64,000 nucleotides of DNA from Bin16 sp965206315 (GTDB lineage Bacteria; Chloroflexota; Dehalococcoidia; Lucifugimonadales; Australimonadaceae), in assembly GCA_965206315.1 (NCBI GenBank), contig OZ242210.1:2170001-2234000 (forward strand), written 5' to 3'. Both the position numbers and the translations under genes were made by a program. Positions within the stretch are counted from its first letter, which is position 1. Every line of letters begins with the position of its first letter. This document shows positions 24,401 to 32,408 of this stretch, piece after piece. The notes below the pieces were generated by a model. That model did not search any database, had not been told where the DNA came from, and worked only from the letters and a program-made list of their open reading frames with translations.

Positions 24401-24850
24401 ATGGAAGTCAAGGAACTCGGCCACGTTGTGCTGTTCGTCGCGGACGTCGAACGCTCGCGCCACTTCTACACGGACGTCCTCGGCTTCAGCGAGATACGCC
24501 GCGAGGGTCAGCGTCCCAACACGGCGATGTACTCCACGGGCCGCACGCACCACGAGCTGTACCTGATGCAGGTGGGCGAGGACGCGGAGCCCGTTCAGCA
24601 GGGGAAGCGGCTGGGTCTCTACCACATCGGCATCAAGATCGGCACGACGGACGAGGAGCTGCGGGACGCGCTCGCCGAGCTGCAGGAGGCCGGGGTGCGC
24701 GTCGTCGGCCACAACGATCACGGCCACACGCACAGCCTCTACATCCTCGACCCGGACGGCAACGAGATCGAGTTGTACATCGACGTGCAGCCGGAGACGT
24801 GGCGCGAGGAGTTCGCTCGGGAGGTCCCGCTGCGGCCCGCGCTGCGGTAG
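24401..24850 (+). CDS. VOC-superfamily (glyoxalase/extradiol dioxygenase-like) protein
   Basis: A 149-aa protein with two beta-alpha-beta-beta-beta repeats. Metal ligand candidates are His8 (LGHVVLFV), His in YHIGIKI, and the C-terminal Glu in NEIELYID. RSRHFYTDVLGFSEIRRE and LDPDGNEIELY are typical of catechol-2,3-dioxygenase-like small VOC proteins. The substrate is unknown. It has its own ribosome site AAGGAG. Confidence 0.88.
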   Translation: MEVKELGHVVLFVADVERSRHFYTDVLGFSEIRREGQRPNTAMYSTGRTHHELYLMQVGEDAEPVQQGKRLGLYHIGIKIGTTDEELRDALAELQEAGVRVVGHNDHGHTHSLYILDPDGNEIELYIDVQPETWREEFAREVPLRPALR

Positions 24851-24854
24851 GGGG

Positions 24855-25060
24855 GCACCCTCACCCGCCGCGCTGTCGCGCGCTATAGCGCGCAACCTCG
24901 CAGGAGTGGCCCGTGGCCTTGTCAGGCCGTATAGGGGAATGAAAATGAGTGGGCGCGTGGTTGTGCTGCGTGTTGTTCAACACGATAGACTCCCCCTCCC
25001 ACCAGCCCCGCCGCGTGACCTGCCCGGTCACCCTGGATTCCCGCCTGTGCGGGAATGACG
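24855..25060. repeat. Dispersed A and E repeats; otherwise non-coding
   Basis: An A-like unit with a GCGCGCTATAGCGCGC palindrome (about 24857-24907), a spacer with the inverted repeat GTGTTGTTCAACAC (near 24969-24982), and an E unit (about 25033-25060) precede mutS. No gene is seen. Confidence 0.75.
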
Positions 25061-25134
25061 AAGGCTATCTTCATGGGAACGACGAGGACAGGGGCGCATT
25101 TCCGTTTGTCGGGTTGGCTGACTAGAATCGTTGC

Positions 25135-27744
25135 GTGGCCAGCCCCGTCCGCAAGCAGTACCTGGAGATAAAGTCGCGCTATCCGGATGCGCTGCTCCTG
25201 TACCGCATGGGCGACTTCTACGAGACGTTCGACGAGGACGCCCGGCTCGCCGCGCGCGACCTCGAGATAGTCCTCACGCAGCGCGACATGGGACAGGGGG
25301 AGGTCGTTCCCCTCGCCGGCATCCCTTACCACGCGCTGGACAGCTACCTCGCCAAGCTCGTCCGCAAGGGGCACCGCGTCGCCATCGCGGAGCAGACGAG
25401 CGAGCCGGACGGCAGGACGCTCGTGAGCAGGGACGTGGTGCGCGTCGTCACGCCCGGCACCGTCATCGAGCCGGGGATGCTCGACTCCGGCGCGAACAAC
25501 TACCTCGTTGCCGTGGCGCCGGGCGGCGCGCAGTCCGGCATCGCGTTCGTGGACATCACCACGGGCGAGTTCGCGGTGGCGCAGCTGCCGTCGGGCGCGG
25601 TGCCGCAGGAGATCGCGCGGCTCGCGCCTTCGGAGCTCCTTCTTGCGGAGGGAGCGCTCAACATCGATGGACAGGATGGACAGGATAACGGGGCAGGGGG
25701 CGAGTGGCAGGTGACGCGGGTGGACCGTGCCGCGTTCGCGCCGAATGCCGCGCGGCGGCGGGTGCTCGACCACTTCGGCGTGCGCTCGCTCGACGCCTTC
25801 GGCTGCGAGGGGCTGGAGCTCGCGACTGCCGCGGCGGCGGTGGTGCTGGACTACGTGGGCAGCACCACCGCCGCCGCGCTGCCGCTGCTGACCGGCCTGC
25901 GGACGTACTCGACCGACGCCTTCATGGCGCTCGACCCGCAGACACGGCGGAACCTCGAACTGTTCGAGGGAGGACGCTGGGGAGCGAAGGGGCAGTCGCT
26001 CCTGAGCGTGCTCGACCACACCCAGACGCCGATGGGCGCGCGGGCGCTCCGTCGATGGGTCGGCCAGCCGCTGCTCGACATCGACGCGCTCGAACGCCGC
26101 CTCGACGCTGTGGCGTGGCTGCATGCGTCGGATGTCCGCCGTCAGCGGATCCGCGCGGAGCTGGCCGAGGTATCCGATCTGGAGCGGGCGATGCAGCGTA
26201 TCGGCACGGGCGTCGCGTTCCCGCGCGAACTGGCCGGGCTGCGGCGCTCGCTCGAACGCGTCCCGGCGCTGCGTTCGCTGACGGATGAGGCAGGGGTCGG
26301 CCTGGCGTGGCTCACGTCGGAGCTGGACCCGTGCGCGGGCGCGGTGGAGTGCATCGCGGCGGCCATAGCTGACGACCCGCAGGGCGACGTGGGTCAGGGG
26401 AGAGTGGTCCGCGAAGGCTACTCCAAGGAGATGGACGAGGTGCGGATGGCCGCGCAGGACGCCCGCTCCTACATCGCGGGGCTGGAGCGGAAGGAGCGCG
26501 AGCGCACCGGCATCCCCAATCTCAAGGTCGGCTACAACAAGGTGTTCGGCTACTACCTGGAGGTCTCGAACGCCCACAGCGCGAGCGTGCCGGACGACTA
26601 CGTCCGCCGCCAGACGCTCGTGAACGCGGAGCGCTTCTACACGCAGGAGCTGAAGGAGCACGAGAACCGGGTGCTCAGCGCGGGTGACCGGCTGCAGGAG
26701 CTGGAAACGGCCATCTACAAGCAGGTCTGCCGCGAAGTTGCGGCGCACGCGTCGGCGATACTCGCAACCGCCGCCGCACTCGCGACACTCGATGCGCTGC
26801 TGTCGCTCGCCGAGTCTGCGGTCCGCTACGGCTACGTGCGGCCCGTGCTCGACGAGAGCGAGCGTCTCGTGCTGCACGACGCCCGTCACCCCGTGGTGGA
26901 GCGCTTCCTGCCCAGCGGGGCGTTCGTCCCCAACGACGCCGACCTCTCCACGGACGAGAACCAGCTGGTCATCCTCACAGGCCCGAACATGGCGGGGAAG
27001 TCCACCTACCTCAGGCAGGTGGCCGTCGCGGTGCTGATGGCGCAGATCGGCTCGTTCGTGCCCGCGGCGGAAGCGCACGTGGGGCTGGTCGACCGCATCT
27101 TCACGCGCGTCGGCCTGCAGGACGACCTGGTGACCGGGCAGTCCACTTTCATGGTCGAGATGGTCGAGACCGCCGCGATCCTCCACCATGCGACCCGTCG
27201 CTCGCTCGTGATCCTCGATGAGATCGGGCGGGGCACCTCGACGTTCGACGGGCTCTCGATCGCGCAAGCGGTGGCGGAGCACATCCACGACGCGTCCCGC
27301 CTCGGCTGCCGGACGCTGTTCGCGACGCACTACCACGAGCTGACGGCGCTGGCCGACCGCCTGCCGCGCGTCCACAACCTGAGCGTCGCCGTCTCCGACC
27401 GCGACGGCGAGGTGGTCTTCCTGCACCGCATCGTTCACGGCGGCGCGGACAGGAGCTACGGCGTGCACGTGGCGCAGCTCGCGGGACTGCCGAGACCGCT
27501 CATCTCGCGGGCGAAAGAGCTGCTCGCGGAGCACGAGGGCATGCCTGCGAAGGGCCGCGCCCGCGGCAGGCGTCCGCTGCCGGGCGCGCCACCCCAGAGC
27601 GCGATGCCGCTGTTCGGCGGCGTTCCACCGGAGGCGTCGCGCATCCTCGCCGAGCTGCGGGAGATGGACCTGGACAACCTCACACCGCGCCAGGCGCTCG
27701 ACAAGCTCGCGGAGCTGCGGGAGCAGGCAGGGGAGGGGTCATGA
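25135..27744 (+). CDS. mutS: DNA mismatch repair protein MutS
   Basis: An 869-aa mismatch-recognition ATPase. The N-terminal FYE-type motif (MGDFYETF), connector, clamp and ATPase domains are present in order. Walker A is GPNMAGKST (about 617-625) and Walker B LVILDEIGRGTS; FATHYHEL is the His-loop region. The C-terminal helix-turn-helix (LDNLTPRQALDKLAELR) is intact. An F-type repeat is embedded in frame at about residues 176-186 in the connector domain, adding a Gly/Asp-rich loop (NIDGQDGQDNGAGG). The start is GTG 25135 (ASPVRKQYLEIK). The stop overlaps the next gene by 4 bp (ATGA). Confidence 0.96.
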   Translation: MASPVRKQYLEIKSRYPDALLLYRMGDFYETFDEDARLAARDLEIVLTQRDMGQGEVVPLAGIPYHALDSYLAKLVRKGHRVAIAEQTSEPDGRTLVSRDVVRVVTPGTVIEPGMLDSGANNYLVAVAPGGAQSGIAFVDITTGEFAVAQLPSGAVPQEIARLAPSELLLAEGALNIDGQDGQDNGAGGEWQVTRVDRAAFAPNAARRRVLDHFGVRSLDAFGCEGLELATAAAAVVLDYVGSTTAAALPLLTGLRTYSTDAFMALDPQTRRNLELFEGGRWGAKGQSLLSVLDHTQTPMGARALRRWVGQPLLDIDALERRLDAVAWLHASDVRRQRIRAELAEVSDLERAMQRIGTGVAFPRELAGLRRSLERVPALRSLTDEAGVGLAWLTSELDPCAGAVECIAAAIADDPQGDVGQGRVVREGYSKEMDEVRMAAQDARSYIAGLERKERERTGIPNLKVGYNKVFGYYLEVSNAHSASVPDDYVRRQTLVNAERFYTQELKEHENRVLSAGDRLQELETAIYKQVCREVAAHASAILATAAALATLDALLSLAESAVRYGYVRPVLDESERLVLHDARHPVVERFLPSGAFVPNDADLSTDENQLVILTGPNMAGKSTYLRQVAVAVLMAQIGSFVPAAEAHVGLVDRIFTRVGLQDDLVTGQSTFMVEMVETAAILHHATRRSLVILDEIGRGTSTFDGLSIAQAVAEHIHDASRLGCRTLFATHYHELTALADRLPRVHNLSVAVSDRDGEVVFLHRIVHGGADRSYGVHVAQLAGLPRPLISRAKELLAEHEGMPAKGRARGRRPLPGAPPQSAMPLFGGVPPEASRILAELREMDLDNLTPRQALDKLAELREQAGEGS
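25659..25686. repeat. F-type repeat embedded in mutS
   Basis: CAACATCGATGGACAGGATG-type unit identical in pattern to intergenic copies at 4064, 13479, 17437 and 24277. It is translated in frame without a stop. Confidence 0.9.
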
Positions 27745-28208
27745 CCGCAGCGTCGTGGGGAGCGTTCGAGGCAGCGTCGCCGGAGCTGGCGCGACTGGGG
27801 CGGGGACTGTTCGACGAGACGGGGCTGGTGATGCTGGGAACGATACGCAGGGACGGCTCTCCTCGCATCAGCCCGGTGGAGTTCTTCATCTTCGCGGGCG
27901 AGCTGTACCTCGGCATGATCTGGCGGTCGTACAAGGCGCAGGACCTCCAGCGCGACCCCCGGTGCATGGTGATGAGCACGGTGCACGACCGCATGCTGAA
28001 GGACGGCGAGTTCAAGATGGCGGGCATCGCGACCGAGGTAACCGACGAAGCCGAGCGCCAGGCGTGGTCTGCGGCGCTCCTCGAGCACATGGGTTTCTCG
28101 CCGGAAGACGGCGACGAGCCTTACCACCTGTTCAAGATCGGCATCGTCACCGCCTCGTTCGCCAAGATCGAGAACGCCGACTGGTTCCGGTTGTTCTGGC
28201 GCTCGTGA
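27741..28208 (+). CDS. Pyridoxamine-5'-phosphate-oxidase-fold protein
   Basis: A 155-aa split-barrel flavin/F420-binding protein. VMLGTIRRDGSPRISPVEFFIFAGELYLG and DLQRDPRCMVMSTV are typical of the PPOX superfamily. Enzyme activity cannot be assigned; members include flavin reductases, heme-degrading enzymes and F420-dependent reductases. ATG overlaps the mutS stop. Confidence 0.85.
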   Translation: MTAASWGAFEAASPELARLGRGLFDETGLVMLGTIRRDGSPRISPVEFFIFAGELYLGMIWRSYKAQDLQRDPRCMVMSTVHDRMLKDGEFKMAGIATEVTDEAERQAWSAALLEHMGFSPEDGDEPYHLFKIGIVTASFAKIENADWFRLFWRS

Positions 28209-28279
28209 TACCAAGCGAAGCTTGCGCATGGCGGCTAGAATGGGCGTTGTTGAGACATGAGCAGCGCGGGAGGTGCGCG

Positions 28280-29068
28280 ATGGCCCCAGAGTCGAAGGCG
28301 AACGGCAAGGCGGAGATGAGCCTTGCCGAGCAGTTCGCGCTGCACCCAGAACTTGACGAGCCGGAGGAGTTCCTCGGCGGGCCGTACAACCTCTCGGTGT
28401 GGCACCCCAAGGATGCCGAGCATCGCCGGTTCCAAGAGAACGCACCGAGAGCCGGCGAGCCGATGCCCGATTTCACGCTGCCCGTGCTGGACGGCGGGGA
28501 GCTGACGCTGTCGTCGCTGCGCGGGAAGCCGGTGATGATCGAGTTCGGCTCCGTCACCTGACCGCCATGTGTGGCGGAGTCTCCGTCCATGGAAGAGCTT
28601 GCGAGCAGGTACGCGGACGACGCGCACTTCCTGTTCATCTACACGCGGGAGGCGCACCCCGGCGAGTACTACCCGCCCATCCACTACTACGAGCAGAAGG
28701 TGCTGCACGCGCGCTCGTTCAGGGAGCGGCTGGGCATCAACCGCACGATATTGGTGGACTCGGTGCAGGGGAAGGTGCACCGGGTGTTCGGGGGCGTATC
28801 GAATATGTCGTGGATCGTCGACCACACGGGGCGCGTCGCCTACCGCGCGGCGTGGACGGTGGCGGACGACATCGAGCGCGCGCTCCAGGAGGTGCTGCAG
28901 GCCCGGATGCTGAAGCGCGAGGGCCAGCCAGCCGCAGTGTTCTACCGGGAGATCGTGGGTCTGCGTACGATGCGCGAAGGGCCGCCGGACGGGCTGCCCC
29001 GGTACATGGGCGGCGAGGTCGCCGCGCGGCAGTTCGAGGCCGCGCGCCGCAAGACCGAGCGGGCGTAG
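28280..29068 (+). CDS. Iodothyronine-deiodinase-like selenoprotein (TGA read as Sec)
   Basis: A 262-aa thioredoxin-fold protein if the TGA at 28559-28561 is read as selenocysteine (residue 94). Before it, the frame gives a redoxin start (PMPDFTLPVLDGG, LRGKPVMIEFGSVT); after it, PPCVAESPSMEELASRYADD and FLFIYTREAHPGEYY. The GS-T-Sec-P core and the conserved EAH are hallmarks of the deiodinase (thyroxine 5'-deiodinase, PF00837) family, where Sec is catalytic. Frame and homology continue unbroken across the TGA, and a hairpin of SECIS size follows. The ATG at 28280 has GGGAGGTG. In bacteria the family probably performs reductive dehalogenation or peroxide/thiol chemistry; the substrate is unknown. 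It sits between a PPOX-fold gene and an FmdB-type gene. Confidence 0.9.
28565..28592 (+). promoter_or_regulatory. Candidate bacterial SECIS hairpin of the deiodinase-like gene
   Basis: The mRNA segment folds as an outer 5-bp stem (28565-28569 with 28588-28592, CCAUG/CAUGG), a 3-nt bulge, an inner 6-bp stem (28573-28578 with 28582-28587, one G-U) and a 3-nt apical loop beginning with G at 28579. The loop lies 18 nt after the UGA, within the range for SelB-recognised bacterial SECIS elements. A competing 6-bp hairpin (CCGCCA/UGGCGG) starts directly after the UGA. Confidence 0.65.
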
Positions 29069-29076
29069 GGGCGGAC

Positions 29077-29463
29077 GTGCCGATCTACGAGTTCAGGTGC
29101 AACGAGTGCGGGGCGAAGTCGGCGGCCTTCTTCCGGTCGATGCGGTCGGATGCCGCGGCGGCGTGCGGCCGCTGCGGGAGCGCCGACACCCGGCGGCTGT
29201 TCTCCACGTTCAAGACCAGGATACCGCGTCCCAGCGTGGACCAGCTCAACAAGGAGGAGCTGCTGCACGGCGTCGACTACACCAACCCGGCCTCGATGGC
29301 GGACTTCTTCCGGCGGATGGGGAGCGCGTTCGACGACGAGCCGAACGAGCACATGGACGAGATCGTGGGGAGGCTCGACCACGGCGAGCCGGTGTACAAG
29401 GCGCTCGACCTGGACATGGGCGGCCACGCCGGCCATTCGCACGGGCCTGCCGAGAGCGAGTAA
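29077..29463 (+). CDS. FmdB-family zinc-ribbon protein
   Basis: A 128-aa protein. The N-terminal PIYEFRCNECGAKS and CGRCGS supply two CxxC knuckles of the FmdB/CxxC_CXXC_SSSS regulatory zinc ribbon. The C-terminal part ends in a His-rich tail (GGHAGHSHG). FmdB-type proteins are small, poorly characterised, and often called putative regulators. It starts with GTG at 29077, 8 bp after the selenoprotein stop, so it probably shares its transcript. Confidence 0.85.
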   Translation: MPIYEFRCNECGAKSAAFFRSMRSDAAAACGRCGSADTRRLFSTFKTRIPRPSVDQLNKEELLHGVDYTNPASMADFFRRMGSAFDDEPNEHMDEIVGRLDHGEPVYKALDLDMGGHAGHSHGPAESE

Positions 29464-29740
29464 GGGGCCCTCACCCGCCGCGACAAGCGCGTCGACCTCT
29501 CCCCGAGGGAGAGGTGGGAAGGGTGCCCACAAGGGACGCCCCTACACCGAGCGAGATTCCTGCCTCCGCAGGGAACGACGAGGGGAACCACCTGAGAGGG
29601 ATTCGCGCGCTAAAGCCCGGGCTTCGCTCAGCATGACACCCCCACTCTCACCAGCCCCACCGCGTGCGCTGCCCGCGCACCTTGGATTCCCGCCGGTGCG
29701 GGAATGACGGAACACCCCAGCCATTCCTCACCCCGCAGTG
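29464..29740. repeat. Dispersed repeat cluster (A, C, B, E units)
   Basis: A (about 29467-29520), C variant (about 29548-29580), B (about 29595-29637) and E (about 29683-29709) units between the FmdB-type gene and the convergent amidohydrolase. No coding signal. Confidence 0.8.
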
Positions 29741-29794
29741 CCCTCGCCCTAGCCCTCTCCTTCAGGAGAGAGAATCAGACCTGCCCTGAAAAGC

Positions 29795-29823
29795 AGAGAG
29801 GGGCAGGATTCCTGCCCCTCTCT
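29795..29823 (-). terminator. Intrinsic terminator of the amidohydrolase gene
   Basis: A perfect 13-bp stem (AGAGAGGGGCAGG / CCTGCCCCTCTCT) with a 3-nt loop. On the minus strand it is followed by GCTTTTC, and it starts 26 bp after the amidohydrolase stop. It is also placed to stop readthrough from the plus side. Confidence 0.8.
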
Positions 29824-29848
29824 CGTTCCGGTGCTGTCGGGTCTCTGC

Positions 29849-30883
29849 CTAGTCGGGGACGTTGGCGAACGCCGGGAAGACCTTCAGCGGGTTCTTGTTG
29901 ATGATGGTGAGCTTGTCCCCCTCCGACAGCGTGGGCAGGTAGTCGATGACCGGGAGCAGGTCGTCCGAGGTGTGGCCGACCGCCGTGTGGGACGGGTGGT
30001 CGCTCTCCTGACGGACGTTGCGGCCGGAGCCGGGGGCCTCGGTGCCGAACGCCATGTTGGCGACGCCCCACTGCTTGATGGCGAGCTCCAGGTAGTCGAT
30101 GTCGTAGGTGCAGGTATCGAAGAAGAGGTTGTCGCCCTCCCAGTTGCCCCGGTGGCGGGAGGAAGCGATGAACCGGTCCAGCGCTCCGCCGGCGTGCGCG
30201 ATGCAGATGCGGAGTCCGGGGAACTTCGAGAAGAGGTCGCTGTAGGCGAGGATGCGGGTCGCGAGGAACGTCTCGACGACGAAGCCGACCTGGTAGTTGC
30301 CGGGGATGTGACCGATGCGCGGGTCGATGCAGTTGGTGCCGTGGATGAAGACGGGCACATTCCGCTCCTGGCACATCTCGTAGACGGGGTACCAGTAGGG
30401 CTCGTGCATGCCGGGGGACTTGTGGTCGCCGACGGGGTCGGGGCTGAGGTACGTGCCGACGAAGCCGCGGTCCAGGTTGCGCTCGAACTCCGGGATGCAG
30501 TGGCTGAGGTCGTCCGCGCCAGCGTCCTGCGGCAGCATCGTCGCGCCGAGGAACCGGGTCGGGTCGAACTCCACCTGCCTCTGAATGGTGTCGTTCGTGA
30601 ACTCGGTCCAGCGCGTCATCAGGTGCCGTGCCATCCAGCCCATCATGGTGAACGGGCGGGGGCCGATGACCTGGACGTCGATGTTGCGCTCGTCCATGTA
30701 CTCCCGGTGCATGTTGTTCGTACGGTCGAACGCCTCGTCGCTGAACGCCCCGGAGCCGGAGCCGCTCTTCAGCGGGCTCTCACCCACGTGGCCGGAGGAG
30801 AACCCCCCAACGATCCAGGTGCGCACCGACTCCGGCGCCGATACGTGGCCATGGACATCGAAAACCTTTGTGCCTTTGAACAT
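29849..30883 (-). CDS. Amidohydrolase (ACMSD-like, PF04909)
   Basis: A 344-aa metal-dependent TIM-barrel hydrolase/decarboxylase. VFDVHGHVSAP gives the HxH-type metal site near the N-terminus, PVFIHGTNC a His in the middle, and CIAHAGGALDRF the later conserved His. This is the amidohydrolase-2 group that includes ACMS decarboxylase and related ring-cleavage enzymes. The final Asp is not obvious: the usual SDYP is replaced by GTEAPG. The ATG at 30883 follows AGGAGGGG. A strong terminator follows, so it is likely a separate transcript from the oxidoreductase upstream. Confidence 0.85.
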   Translation of the reverse strand: MFKGTKVFDVHGHVSAPESVRTWIVGGFSSGHVGESPLKSGSGSGAFSDEAFDRTNNMHREYMDERNIDVQVIGPRPFTMMGWMARHLMTRWTEFTNDTIQRQVEFDPTRFLGATMLPQDAGADDLSHCIPEFERNLDRGFVGTYLSPDPVGDHKSPGMHEPYWYPVYEMCQERNVPVFIHGTNCIDPRIGHIPGNYQVGFVVETFLATRILAYSDLFSKFPGLRICIAHAGGALDRFIASSRHRGNWEGDNLFFDTCTYDIDYLELAIKQWGVANMAFGTEAPGSGRNVRQESDHPSHTAVGHTSDDLLPVIDYLPTLSEGDKLTIINKNPLKVFPAFANVPD

Positions 30884-30929
30884 GTCCCCTCCTGATACCC
30901 GCTGCGAGAGCGGCTGTGTTAGTGAGACG

Positions 30930-31002
30930 CCGGCGGCTGGAAGGCCCCCTCGTGTGCATCGCGCCGTTACGTCACGCGGAGGGTAATCCTTCCAGCCGCC
31001 GG
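30930..31002. repeat. Long inverted repeat between amidohydrolase and oxidoreductase genes
   Basis: An exact 15-bp inverted repeat (30930-30944 CCGGCGGCTGGAAGG; 30988-31002 its complement) closes a 43-nt loop that can extend the stem further (CCCTC/GAGGG, GTG/CAC). Next to it, CTGTATCGATAACG occurs twice in tandem (31009-31022 and 31024-31037). It may end the oxidoreductase transcript or act as a structured leader of the amidohydrolase mRNA. Confidence 0.7.
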
Positions 31003-31060
31003 TTGCAACTGTATCGATAACGCCTGTATCGATAACGGAGGGGAGGGGATTGGTTGCCGG

Positions 31061-32341
31061 TTACGCCACGAGCACGCCGGCCTCCGAGGGGAGCTGGTCG
31101 AAGATCTTGGCGTTGGCGTACTGCGGGTGGACGGGCACCTGGTGCTGGAGCTCGATCATCCTGCCGGTCTTCCCGGACTCGATGACCGCGAGCGTCGCCT
31201 CCAGGGTCGCCATGCCCCACTCCGGCGTGTGGTAGACGGGCGCGCCGTTGACGACCGCGTCGTACAGCTCCTTCAGCTCGGCGCGGCGGTTCATCGCCCA
31301 TCCTGAAGGCGGCTTCAGGTCGATCGTGTGGTGGCCCTCGTTGTCGTAGATGGTGATGCCGTAGGCCGAGCGGGTGATGTCGCCGCGCTCGCACGAGACG
31401 ACCACGAAGCCGGGCTCGGCGGGCACCCAGGGCTCGCCGCCGGGGTCGCGGTTCTGCCCCTCGCGCTTGAACACCTCGACCTCGCGCTCGCCGCCGATGC
31501 GTATCGCCTGCTTGTCGGACTCCTCGTCGCGGGTGCCGGTGATCATGCCGTCGCGCACCAGGATGCGCTCGGCCTCGTCGTAGCGCTGGCGGTCGTGCCC
31601 CCACGGGACGAGCTGCGCACCCATGAAGTAGCCGTGGGCGTTGTGGACGATGGTGGAGACGGCGCCGTTCTCGAACTCGAAGAGGGCGGAGTAGTAGCCG
31701 GGGATGGGGCGCTCAGGCATCCACTGTCCGACTACGCCGCGCACGTTCTTGATCATGCCGCCGCCGAGGAGGCGTACGGTGTCGATCTGGTGCGGGCCCT
31801 GCCGGTAGACGAGTCCGCCGCCCTGTGCGAGGTCCAACTCCTCGGTGACGCGGGGGCGGAGCAGCCAGTCGGTGTAGGCCATGAAGTTGATGGCCTTCAC
31901 CGCGCCGAGCTGGCCGGACTCGATGATGCTGTACATCTTGCGGAACGGGGGGATGAACGAGCGCGTGTGGCCGGCGATGAGCACGTTGCCGGTGCGTTTC
32001 GCGGCGTCGCACATCGCCTGCGCCTCTTCGAGGTTGAGGGCCATCGGCTTCTCGACGACGACGTGCTTGCCGTGTTCGAGCGCGTAGATGGTCATGGGCG
32101 CGTGGAACCTGTTGGGTGTCGATATCCAGACCGCCTCGACGTCGTCGTCCTCGCACAGCTCTTCGATGCTCGCGTAGGCCTTCGCCTCGTAACGGGCCTG
32201 GAACCGCTCCCGGGTCAGGGGGTTGATGTCGGCCCCGGCGATGAGGTCGATCTCCTCCATCTGCTCGAAGGCGGGGAGCATCTCCGTGCCGCCCACGCCG
32301 ATGCCCGCCATCGCCACGCCAAGTGTTCGCTTTGTGGTCAT
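31061..32341 (-). CDS. Gfo/Idh/MocA-family oxidoreductase
   Basis: A 426-aa NAD(P)-dependent dehydrogenase. The Rossmann start is GVAMAGIGVGGTEMLPAF, and EKPMALNLEEAQAM carries the conserved Lys-Pro. The large C-terminal beta-sheet domain contains HQIDTVRLLGG with the usual His. Typical substrates are sugars, inositols or modified heterocycles; none can be assigned here. The ATG at 32341 follows AAGGAG. A partly repeated CAGTGTTATCCGG/CAGTGTTATAC lies just upstream (32360-32383). Confidence 0.9.
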   Translation of the reverse strand: MTTKRTLGVAMAGIGVGGTEMLPAFEQMEEIDLIAGADINPLTRERFQARYEAKAYASIEELCEDDDVEAVWISTPNRFHAPMTIYALEHGKHVVVEKPMALNLEEAQAMCDAAKRTGNVLIAGHTRSFIPPFRKMYSIIESGQLGAVKAINFMAYTDWLLRPRVTEELDLAQGGGLVYRQGPHQIDTVRLLGGGMIKNVRGVVGQWMPERPIPGYYSALFEFENGAVSTIVHNAHGYFMGAQLVPWGHDRQRYDEAERILVRDGMITGTRDEESDKQAIRIGGEREVEVFKREGQNRDPGGEPWVPAEPGFVVVSCERGDITRSAYGITIYDNEGHHTIDLKPPSGWAMNRRAELKELYDAVVNGAPVYHTPEWGMATLEATLAVIESGKTGRMIELQHQVPVHPQYANAKIFDQLPSEAGVLVA

Positions 32342-32408
32342 GTCACGTTCTCCTTGCGCCAGTGTTATCCGGCAGTGTTATACACCCGCGTGGCCAACAG
32401 CGCCACGC

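Noticed and set aside
28280..28561. Two separate truncated genes at the deiodinase locus
   Set aside because: Frame, homology and function continue across the TGA, and a SECIS-like hairpin follows, so one selenoprotein gene explains the data better.
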